Assembly (NCBI GenBank): GCA_903927615.1
Contig: CAIYNU010000041.1
Location: 1 to 64,000 of the forward strand
Direction of reading: 5' to 3'
From: an uncultured Rhodospirillales bacterium
Lineage (GTDB): Bacteria > Pseudomonadota > Alphaproteobacteria > Azospirillales > Azospirillaceae
Length of the DNA: 64,000 nt
Part shown: positions 42,703 to 50,299 of the stretch, one piece after another
How the letters are laid out: each line of letters starts with the position of its first letter
Numbering within the stretch: the first letter of the stretch is position 1
Notes under the pieces: model-generated
Database searches by the model: none
Told to the model about the DNA's origin: nothing
What the model saw: the letters and a program-made list of their open reading frames with translations, nothing else
Program-made: the position numbers and the translations under genes

Positions 42703-44061
42703 TCAGAACCCTTGGGCACCCAGCATCGCCGCCACCGCCGCCGCGACACTTTCCCAATCGCCGGGGCGGGGCTGCCGGAACAGGCGCAGCGAGGGATACC
42801 ACGGGCTGTCGTCGCGATCCTGAAGCCAGCGCCAGCAGCCGTCGAAGCGCGACAGCAGCCAGACCGGCCGACCCGACGCCCCGGCCAGGTGAATCACCGC
42901 GGTGTCGACCCCGATCACCAGATCCAGGTTGGCCACCAGGGCCGCGGTATCGGCCAGGTCGGCCACCTCGGCCATGACGTCGATCAGCGTCAGGCCGGGC
43001 GGCGGCTGGTCCAGCTCGGGCCGGCGGTCCTTCTGAAGGCTGATCCACTGAACGCCGGCCACCGCCGTCAACGGCGCCAGCCGGGCCAGGGCCAGGCTGC
43101 GCCGCCGGTCCACCGCGGTCCAGTCCGGCTGGTGCCGGCGCGGATTGCCGGCCCAGACCAGCCCGACCCGCCGGCCGGCGGCCGGCGGCAGACGCGCGGC
43201 CCAGGCCTCGGTCAGACCCGGGGGCGGTGCCAGATACGGAACTTCGGCCGGCACCGTGGCCAGGGTCGTCCCCATCAGATGGGGCAGGCTGAGCAACGGC
43301 GCATGGCAGTCGAAATCCGGCCGGTCGTCGCCCGGACCCAGCACCCGATCCAGGCCGGTCATGCCGCGGAGCAACCGGACCAGCTCGCGCGGGCATTCCA
43401 GCATCACCCGGGCGCCCCGCCGTTGAAGCTGCGGCGCATAGCGGACGAATTGGAGGGTATCGCCCAGTCCCTGCTCGGCATGGAGTAAAAGAGTCCGGCC
43501 GGTCAGATCGCCGCCGGTCCACAAGGGTTGGGCGAAGGGCGGCCGCTTCACCGGAAAGTCCGGAATCCGCCAGCGCCATTCGTATTCCCGGAACCCGGCC
43601 GCCAGATCGCCCTGCTTCAGCAGCACCCAACCGTAATTCTTATGGGTCAGCGCGCAGTCGGGGCGGAGCGCCAGGGCCTGGCGGTGACACAGGGCCGCCT
43701 GGTCCAGCCGCCCCTGCTCATAAAGCACCAGGCCGAGACCGGCATAGGCCTCGGCCCATCCCGGCCGCAAGGTCAGCGCCCGCCGGTAATGGACCTCCGC
43801 CTGGTCCAACCGGCTCTGCTGCTTCAGGAGATTGCCGAGATTGAGGTGCGCCTCGGGATAATCGGGGCACACCGCCAGCGCCCGGCCGATCAGCGCTTCG
43901 GCGGTGTCATCGGCTCCGGCCTGGGCGGCCAGCACCCCCAACAGGTGCAGACAGTCCGCATGATCGGGGTCCACAGCCAGAATCTGCCGGTAAAGCCCTT
44001 CGGCCTCGGTCAGCCGGCCGGCCTGGTGATGTCGGAGCGCCAACGCGAAGGCCGAAGTCAT
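42703..44061 (-). CDS. TPR protein with family 9-like glycosyltransferase domain
   Basis: The 452-residue protein has about four TPR units (1-160) and a GT9-like part with LLLHAEQGLGDTLQFVRYAPQL, VGLVWAGNPRRHQPDW and the late VIGVDTAVIHLAGASGRPVWLL. GT9 enzymes include heptosyltransferases, which would fit the GDP/ADP-heptose genes here. Cytoplasmic side of the inner membrane is expected. It is divergent from the hemerythrin gene. Confidence 0.82.
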   Translation of the reverse strand: MTSAFALALRHHQAGRLTEAEGLYRQILAVDPDHADCLHLLGVLAAQAGADDTAEALIGRALAVCPDYPEAHLNLGNLLKQQSRLDQAEVHYRRALTLRPGWAEAYAGLGLVLYEQGRLDQAALCHRQALALRPDCALTHKNYGWVLLKQGDLAAGFREYEWRWRIPDFPVKRPPFAQPLWTGGDLTGRTLLLHAEQGLGDTLQFVRYAPQLQRRGARVMLECPRELVRLLRGMTGLDRVLGPGDDRPDFDCHAPLLSLPHLMGTTLATVPAEVPYLAPPPGLTEAWAARLPPAAGRRVGLVWAGNPRRHQPDWTAVDRRRSLALARLAPLTAVAGVQWISLQKDRRPELDQPPPGLTLIDVMAEVADLADTAALVANLDLVIGVDTAVIHLAGASGRPVWLLSRFDGCWRWLQDRDDSPWYPSLRLFRQPRPGDWESVAAAVAAMLGAQGF

Positions 44062-44294
44062 GACAGAGGTTCAACTCAAGGTTCTCAAAGACCGCCGGCC
44101 GTGGGCGGTGGGATGATAAACCGAAATCTGGTCTCAAAACAACGAGCTATAGGTATTTTACGAATTGTTTCAATCGGAAAATGCTCTAGGTGCGGTCCCT
44201 TGCCTGTGTCATGATGGCGCGGTCAACGAGGGGAGAACCTCTCGCGGGTTCTGGCAAGGCCATGACCGATGGCGTTGGAGAAGGCGACGCTAAC

Positions 44295-44696
44295 ATGATT
44301 ATCACTTGGTCCGACATCTTGTCGATCGGTCACGACACCATTGACCGAGAACATAAGTATATTCTCGATACCGTGACCCGGCTGTATCTGATTGAGGTCG
44401 ACAATAAAAGCAAAGATGAATCGGTTATGCTCTTTGGAGAGATGATCGATCTGATCGTTTCGCATTTTCATAATGAAGAAGCGGTAATGCGTATCAATCG
44501 ATACCCAAATACCGACCACCACATAGAACTGCATAGTGAACTATTTTCCAGACTGACCGATATTTTGTATTTGTTGGAAACGGGCAGCGATCGGGTGGCC
44601 CATGAGCTGGTTCAGTGCATCGATGACTGGGCCCATCTCCATATTCTGGTGCAGGATCGAATGATTGTTGACTACCTGGAGGCCAATCATCTTTAA
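44295..44696 (+). CDS. Bacteriohemerythrin
   Basis: The 133-residue four-helix protein carries the di-iron ligands in order: H in IGHDTIDREHK, H-x-x-x-E in HFHNEEAVM, H-x-x-x-H in HHIELHSELF and the late H in WAHLHILVQD. It binds oxygen and may deliver or sense it. The ATG at 44295 begins the conserved ITWSD; GGAGAAGG lies upstream. It is AT-richer than its neighbours. Confidence 0.88.
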   Translation: MIITWSDILSIGHDTIDREHKYILDTVTRLYLIEVDNKSKDESVMLFGEMIDLIVSHFHNEEAVMRINRYPNTDHHIELHSELFSRLTDILYLLETGSDRVAHELVQCIDDWAHLHILVQDRMIVDYLEANHL

Positions 44697-44991
44697 CGAA
44701 CCAGACTGGCGGATTGAACAACCGTGAGTCTTTTGACGACGAGGAGCCAATCTCTGTTTTTAAGATATGAGGCTTTTACTCTCTCTTAAAAATTGATCAG
44801 ACCGCGAAGGTCCAACGCTGCCCTTGCCGAAGGCGAGATCGTCGAAATCATCGAGAATCGAGTTGAACTGAAAGCCGGACGCGATGTCGACCATGAGCGG
44901 GTCATACCAGTTCCCGATGAGCCCAACTCATCGGGAACTGGTATCAGTCGTCATCTGTAAACAGACCATCCGTCAGCAAAGGCTTGCTCCC
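44697..44991. other. Gap with a perfect hairpin and an unrecognised short frame
   Basis: A short plus-strand frame ending near 44959 encodes SNAALAEGEIVEIIENRVELKAG and passes through the hairpin at 44904-44944. I do not recognise it; it could be a gene fragment. No other gene is seen. Confidence 0.35.
44904..44944. repeat. Perfect 18-bp hairpin
   Basis: ATACCAGTTCCCGATGAG, a 5-base loop CCCAA, and its exact reverse complement. It lies 48 bases before the TPR-sulfotransferase start and has no T run, so an operator, mobile-element relic or RNA control site is as likely as a terminator. Confidence 0.85.
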
Positions 44992-46950
44992 ATGCCCACC
45001 GTCGCCGAAGCCTATCGCGCCGCCGTTGCCGATCACGACGCCGGCCGCCTGGCCGAGGCCGAGGCGCTGTACCGGCGGATTCTGGCGGTGGCGCCCGAGC
45101 ATGCCGGATGCCTGCACCGGCTGGGCGGGCTGGCGCTGGCCACCGGGCGGTGCGACCTGGCCATCACGCTGGTGAACCGGGCCATCGCCGTGGACAACCG
45201 GGAACCGGTTTATTTCAACACCCTGGGCAACGCCCAGTTTGCCCGGGGCCGGCTGCCCGAGGCGGCGGCCCTGTACCGGCGGGCGCTCCGGCTCAAGCCG
45301 GACTATGTCGGCGCCCGCTACAACCTGGGCAACGTGCTCCAGGCCCTGGACCGGCCGGCGGAAGCCCTGGCCGCGTACGAGCAGGTGCTGGCGCTGGCGC
45401 CCGATCACGCCGAGGCGCTCAACAATCTGGGCGCGGTGCTGCTGGCCCTGGACCGGCCCGAAGACGCCCTGGTCCGCTTCCGGCAGGCCATCGCGCTCCG
45501 GCGCGATTACGCCGAGGCCCATTTCAACCTGGGCACGGCGCTTCAGGAGTTGGGCCGGCGGCCCGAGGCGGTGGCGCGCTACCGGCGGGCGATCCGGCTG
45601 CGGCCCGACTATGCCGAGGCCCAAGGCCGGTTGGGCACGGTGCTGTTGGAGCAGGGCCAGCTCGAGGAGGCCACGGCCCGGTTGGAGCGGGCCATCCAGC
45701 TCGACCCCGCCTATGCCGAGGCCCACAACAATCTGGGCTCCGCGCTTTTGGACCAGGGCCGGTTCGACGAGGCCGCGGTTCGGTTCGAACAGGCAATCCG
45801 GCTGCGGCCGACCTATGCCGAGGCCTACTTCAACCGGGCGGAACTCCCGACCTACCGCCCCGACGCCGCCGAACGCGCGGCCCTCGAAGCCCTGGTCGCC
45901 GATGACGGCCCGCTGCCGCCGGCCAAGGCGCCCTTCATTCACTTTGCCCTGGCCCGCGCCCTGGAAGAGGCCGGCGAACCGGCCCGGGCCTTCCAGCATC
46001 TGCTGACCGGCAACGCCCTGAAGCGTCGGCAGATCGGCTATGACGAGGCCGCCACCCATGACCTGTTCCGGCGCATCGCCGCGGTGTTCGATGCCGACCT
46101 GTTCGCCCGTCGCCCGAACACCGGCACCCCGTCGACGATCCCGATCTTCGTGCTGGGCATGCCGCGCTCGGGCAGTTCGCTGATCGAACAGATTCTGGCC
46201 AGCCATCCCCTGGTTCAGGGCGGCGGGGAACTGACCACCCTGGTGATGGTGGCCACCGGCGCGGCCGGCGGCCGGGGCCGGCCGCTGGCCTATCCCGAAG
46301 ACATCCCGGCCTTGGATGACGCGGCGCTGCGGCGGTTGGGCGGCGCCTATCTGGCCGACGTGCCGCCGCTGGCCCCGGGCAAGACCCGCCTGACCGACAA
46401 GATGCCGTATAACTTCCTGACCCTCGGCCTGATCCCCCTGATTCTGCCCGGCGCCCGGATCATTCACACCGAGCGCGATCCCGCCGACACCTGCGTTTCC
46501 TGCTTTTCCAAGCTGTTTCCGTTCAGCCAGGCCTTCAGCTACGAGCTGGGCGAGTTGGGCCGCTATTATCGCGCCTACCACACCCTGATGGCCCATTGGC
46601 GCGCGGTGCTGCCCGCCGGCGCCCTGCTCGATGTCTCCTACGAGGCGGTGGTGGAGGATCTGGAAAGCCAGGCCCGGCGGCTGATCGCCTATTGCGGCCT
46701 GCCCTGGGACGACCGCTGCCTGGACTTCCACCGAACCCGGCGCGCGGTCCGCACCGCCAGCGCCGCTCAGGTCCGGCAGCCGGTGTTCCGCAGCTCCCTC
46801 GCCCGCTGGCGCCGCTTCGAGCCCTGGCTGGCGCCGCTGCTGGGGGCGCTGAACGACCCGACGCCCCCGCGCCTGCCGCCGCCTTCGGCCAACCACCCGC
46901 CGGTGTGGGAACTGCTGGTGGCCCGGGGACAACCGGCCGCCGGGTCCTGA
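44992..46950 (+). CDS. TPR-repeat sulfotransferase
   Basis: The 652-residue protein has about nine TPR units (1-315) and a PAPS-dependent sulfotransferase domain with the 5' phosphosulfate loop FVLGMPRSGSSLIEQILASHP and IHTERDPADTCVSC. The first 170 residues align with the TPR-GT41 protein at 29335 from the first residue. It likely sulfates a protein or glycan brought by the TPR part. The ATG at 44992 is chosen because MPTVAEA is shared by both genes. Confidence 0.85.
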   Translation: MPTVAEAYRAAVADHDAGRLAEAEALYRRILAVAPEHAGCLHRLGGLALATGRCDLAITLVNRAIAVDNREPVYFNTLGNAQFARGRLPEAAALYRRALRLKPDYVGARYNLGNVLQALDRPAEALAAYEQVLALAPDHAEALNNLGAVLLALDRPEDALVRFRQAIALRRDYAEAHFNLGTALQELGRRPEAVARYRRAIRLRPDYAEAQGRLGTVLLEQGQLEEATARLERAIQLDPAYAEAHNNLGSALLDQGRFDEAAVRFEQAIRLRPTYAEAYFNRAELPTYRPDAAERAALEALVADDGPLPPAKAPFIHFALARALEEAGEPARAFQHLLTGNALKRRQIGYDEAATHDLFRRIAAVFDADLFARRPNTGTPSTIPIFVLGMPRSGSSLIEQILASHPLVQGGGELTTLVMVATGAAGGRGRPLAYPEDIPALDDAALRRLGGAYLADVPPLAPGKTRLTDKMPYNFLTLGLIPLILPGARIIHTERDPADTCVSCFSKLFPFSQAFSYELGELGRYYRAYHTLMAHWRAVLPAGALLDVSYEAVVEDLESQARRLIAYCGLPWDDRCLDFHRTRRAVRTASAAQVRQPVFRSSLARWRRFEPWLAPLLGALNDPTPPRLPPPSANHPPVWELLVARGQPAAGS

Positions 46951-46957
46951 GGGCGGC

Positions 46958-46977
46958 CTTGATGGGTCAACATCAAG
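46958..46977. terminator. Hairpin between convergent genes
   Basis: CTTGATG-6-CATCAAG, within a partial copy of the 56-bp repeat (46949-46964), lies between the sulfotransferase and the small membrane protein. Confidence 0.5.
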
Positions 46978-46989
46978 ACTTGAGGGTAT

Positions 46990-47325
46990 CTAAACGACAA
47001 AAATTAACAGGACCAGCGCGGCACCCAGCACAATATAAAGTATAGTCTCGACGGCATCGCTCCGCGCGCGTTCGACCAGCGCGAGGCCACAGAAAACAAC
47101 AAATCCAGATATCATCCAGGTGATCACGAACGAAATAGCCGCATGATCAGACAGCGTGATCCCGAGCATGATCGGGATCACCACCTTCGTTATAGCAAAG
47201 AACAGTCCATATCCGATCGCGCAGAGCTGGGCCTGTTGCGTCTGCTGGTGGACAATGCTGAGGACCTTAATGGATGAAAAGATCACGATTGAGATAATCA
47301 GGCTGTCATCAAGCATCGAGTCCAT
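46990..47325 (-). CDS. Small multi-pass membrane protein
   Basis: A 111-residue hydrophobic protein with about three membrane segments (LCAIGYGLFFAITKVVIPIML, ISFVITWMISGFVVFCGLAL, ILYIVLGAALVLLIFVV). GGAGA precedes the ATG. Codon use is AT-richer than the neighbours. No family is recognised. Confidence 0.6.
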   Translation of the reverse strand: MDSMLDDSLIISIVIFSSIKVLSIVHQQTQQAQLCAIGYGLFFAITKVVIPIMLGITLSDHAAISFVITWMISGFVVFCGLALVERARSDAVETILYIVLGAALVLLIFVV

Positions 47326-47386
47326 TGCCGCGTCTCCGGCTGCATCATGGCTGGCGGCGCTCCCGGAACCGGTCTTTGGCCCCCGG

Positions 47387-48733
47387 TCAGTCGAAGGCCA
47401 AAGCCATCCTGGCCGAGACCCGTTCGTGATAGGCCTCTCCGGTCAGGTGCCCGCGCCAGTCCTCGACCCGCGTCGCCAAGCTGCGGGCGGTCTGAACATC
47501 ACTGACCGCATAGTCGTAGAATTGCCTTTGCTTGGCGTCGAGCACACCGTCGGCCAGGCGCCGATAAATCAGCAGGGCGGCCAGCGGCTGGGACTCCGCC
47601 AGCCGTTCGGCGGCCGGGCGCAGAAGACGGTAAAGATGGGCGTTCAACTCCTGGGACCGCTGATGCACCAGTTCGGCGGCGGCGGCCGGGTCCAGCCGCA
47701 GCAACAGGGTCAAAGCCCCATGGACATCGTCGTGCCGGCGGGCGAGATCGACGGCGCCGGCCCAGGCCGCCGGCCGGTCGGCTTCGGGAAGCCAGGCCAG
47801 GTAATCCTCCAGCACGCTCAACGACAGGGTGCGGGCGAACAGGTCCCGGCGCAGGGCCTGGGCGTCCTGGTGACGCCCCAGGCGTTCGAAAATCTCCACC
47901 CGCAACCGGTCGACATCGCCCTGCTGCCAGTCCGGAATCCCGGTGCGCTCGACCCGATCCAGCGCCTCGGATAACCGGCCGGCTGCCACCAGCCGCTCGC
48001 AGATGTCCTTGACCGCAATCGCTTCGGTGCCGGCCAGCCGATGAAGCGCAATGTAGCCGTCCAGATCGCCGCGCGCCTCGGCGATTTCGATCAGAGCCCG
48101 GCTCAGTTCGGGCGGCCCCGGGTCTTCCGTCGCCAGCCGGACCGGGTCCAGCCGCCCCCGGATCAGGCGCTCCAGCTCGTCGAGGCCGTCGGCGCCCAAG
48201 GCATCCTTGCAGGCCGGAATGATGTCGTCCCGGACGTGGCAATCGTTGGTGGAAAACAGGACGAAGACCAGCCCGGCCAGGGCGATCGGGTCCCGATCCG
48301 GGACCGACAGCCAGGCCCGGCCAAGATCGGCCACGGCATGCCGGAAGACATCGCCGATGAAACCGTCGGCGTCGTCGGTGCGCTGGAACACAGTCCGGTC
48401 CAGGCGAAGAAACCGGTCCAGCAAATCCGCCGCGGCCCGAGGCTGCCGCGGCAACAGCTCGGTCATCATGGCCTTGCGCAGCCGGTCCAGCGTGTCCGCC
48501 AGCACCCCGCTTTCCCGGTTATCGAAGAACCGGCCATCCTCCTCGACCGCCCGCAGCTGTTCGGCCAGCATCGCCACCAGACGATCCACCGGCCCCACCG
48601 CCGCCAGCGCCAGCCGAACCGCCCGACCAAAACCGGGATCGTGGCCGGCATGATCCACGATCAAGGCGGCCAGCCGGGCGGCGCCAAGCGCTTCCACGGC
48701 CGCCACGGAAAATTCGACGTCGTCCCCGTCCAT
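47387..48733 (-). CDS. DUF6880-like helical protein
   Basis: The 448-residue protein is all-helical and resembles the DUF6880 family (VFQRTDDADGFIGDVFRHA, PGPPELSRALIEIAEARGDLDGYIAL), with helical repeats toward the C-terminus. It is cytoplasmic and of unknown function. The ATG at 48733 follows AGGA; the frame continues upstream only through tandem repeats. Confidence 0.65.
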   Translation of the reverse strand: MDGDDVEFSVAAVEALGAARLAALIVDHAGHDPGFGRAVRLALAAVGPVDRLVAMLAEQLRAVEEDGRFFDNRESGVLADTLDRLRKAMMTELLPRQPRAAADLLDRFLRLDRTVFQRTDDADGFIGDVFRHAVADLGRAWLSVPDRDPIALAGLVFVLFSTNDCHVRDDIIPACKDALGADGLDELERLIRGRLDPVRLATEDPGPPELSRALIEIAEARGDLDGYIALHRLAGTEAIAVKDICERLVAAGRLSEALDRVERTGIPDWQQGDVDRLRVEIFERLGRHQDAQALRRDLFARTLSLSVLEDYLAWLPEADRPAAWAGAVDLARRHDDVHGALTLLLRLDPAAAAELVHQRSQELNAHLYRLLRPAAERLAESQPLAALLIYRRLADGVLDAKQRQFYDYAVSDVQTARSLATRVEDWRGHLTGEAYHERVSARMALAFD

Positions 48734-49207
48734 CCGTCTTCGGTTCCTGACCGTTTTCTGTTCCTGCTGTTCCTGCTTTTTCTGCTTTCCGATTTCGGCT
48801 TCCGCTCCCGGCGGTCTCCAGCCTCTGACGGCTTGAGACGTCTTTCCGGCCGGGTCTCGTTCGAGACCTCTTTCCGGCCGGGTCTCGTTCGAGACCTCTT
48901 TCCGGCCAGGCCTCGTTCGAAACATCATACCGGTCCTTGATCCGGCCGGCAATCCGGCCGACGCGCATCTGCGAAAACGCTTTGATACCCGTTCTGAAGA
49001 TATTACCCTGGAGCGGCAAAAGAGAAATAATGAAACATATCTGTGTCTGTATGATGTCTCTCTGATGGGCTCAATGGGTGGCCGGGTTTGAGGGCTGTTC
49101 AGAGCGCGTGGTGTGATCAAGGGATAGAATCATCCGTGGCAAACCAAGCTTCATCCTATGATCCGGGCCTCCTGCCGGCCTTGCCCCAGGACAGAGAGAC
49201 CCGCAGG
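48734..49207. other. Divergent regulatory gap with repeats
   Basis: These 474 bases separate the DUF6880 gene from the divergent sensor/MFS operon. They contain the 28-bp tandem repeats and two short frames without conservation. The promoters of both units should be here. Confidence 0.5.
48841..48924. repeat. Three 28-bp tandem repeats
   Basis: The unit TCTTTCCGGCCGGGTCTCGT plus TCGAGACC occurs twice exactly (48841-48868, 48869-48896) and a third time with five or so changes. Each unit contains the palindrome GGTCTCG-TT-CGAGACC. Confidence 0.85.
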
Positions 49208-50299
49208 ATGCGTATCCCGCTGGTGATCAAGATTGCTGCGGCCATTGTGGCCCTGATTGCTCTGGGCCTGGGGCTGATTTCCTATCTTGGCTATGCCAGA
49301 TTCGTCAAAGTCTATCGCCAGATCGAGGACTCCCGTTTCGCCGTGGTCCTGGTCGAGTTGAAATCGGGCATTGAACTGGACCTGACCTTGGGCCTGCCGC
49401 TGGCTGAACTCCCCAACCTGGGAACGGTGCTGGCCGACAGCCGGCAACTGGCCGCCGGCATCAATGATCTTGCCGTGACCGACCCCGACGGCCGGGTTTT
49501 GTTTTCCGCCCCGGGCTCGCCGGTGGTTTCCGCCGCCGGCCTGGCTCGCATCCCCGCCGGCTGGCTGAACGGTCCCATCACCGACCCCGACCAGCCGTTC
49601 CGACGGTTTTCCGATGGCGACCTTTTGGGTCTGTCGGCGCCCATCGGCGACAGTTTCGGGCGTCAGGTGGGCGCCGTGGTGCTGACCTACCGGAAGGCCG
49701 GCGCCGACACCGTGATCGGGACGGTGTTCCAACGGCTTGCCTGGTGGTTCGGCGTGGTCTTCATCGGCTTTGCCGGGATGGCCGCGGTCGCCGTCCGGAT
49801 CTGCTTTCGTCCGGTCGGGCGCAGCTTTATCCGGATGACCGAATGGCTGGGCGAAACCGCGCCCGGGGTGCCCGGAGCCAATGACCTGGAACGCCAGGTG
49901 GTGGCCTTCCGGGGCGTCGCGGACACCGTGCGTTCGGTGATTCGCCAGGCTTCGGAGCGGCTGCCGACCCCCGGCGCCTGGTCGTGGCCGGCCCTGCGGG
50001 AGGACGTCGGGTTGCAGGCCCTGCTGACCCGCCACGGTGTGGCCACCGGCCCGCTCTACGCCGATCCCGGCTTTGCCGGGTTGATCGAACGGGGTTTCCG
50101 GCGCTTTGCCGAGGACCGCGCCGGCCATGACGCCGGGCCGGTTTCGTGGCCGCCACCGGCGCCGCCGCTGGTCCGGGCGCTGACCGACCCCGAGGTCCAC
50201 GAGCGCCTGTTGGACCACGGGCTTGACGCCGATGACCTGCTCGGGGATCCGGCGCTGGCTGCGCTGGCCTCCGGTCCGCCCGAGAGGAAAGTCGCATGA
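49208..50299 (+). CDS. Membrane sensor-like protein with extracytoplasmic domain
   Basis: The 363-residue protein has a membrane helix at about residues 7-27, a periplasmic domain of about 145 residues with Cache/PAS-like LAVTDPDGRVLFSAPGSPVV, a second helix (about 178-200) and a cytoplasmic tail without kinase or cyclase motif. It may sense a ligand and pass the signal to the following HAMP-MFS protein, with which its stop overlaps by ATGA. The ATG at 49208 opens the first helix; a GTG at about 49138 would add 23 residues. Confidence 0.65.
   Translation: MRIPLVIKIAAAIVALIALGLGLISYLGYARFVKVYRQIEDSRFAVVLVELKSGIELDLTLGLPLAELPNLGTVLADSRQLAAGINDLAVTDPDGRVLFSAPGSPVVSAAGLARIPAGWLNGPITDPDQPFRRFSDGDLLGLSAPIGDSFGRQVGAVVLTYRKAGADTVIGTVFQRLAWWFGVVFIGFAGMAAVAVRICFRPVGRSFIRMTEWLGETAPGVPGANDLERQVVAFRGVADTVRSVIRQASERLPTPGAWSWPALREDVGLQALLTRHGVATGPLYADPGFAGLIERGFRRFAEDRAGHDAGPVSWPPPAPPLVRALTDPEVHERLLDHGLDADDLLGDPALAALASGPPERKVA

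Noticed and set aside
44751-44900. Minus-strand frame resembling a prenyl-synthase DDxxD (SILDDFDDLAFG)
   Set aside because: The resemblance is short, there is no start or surrounding domain, and the frame stops at both sides.
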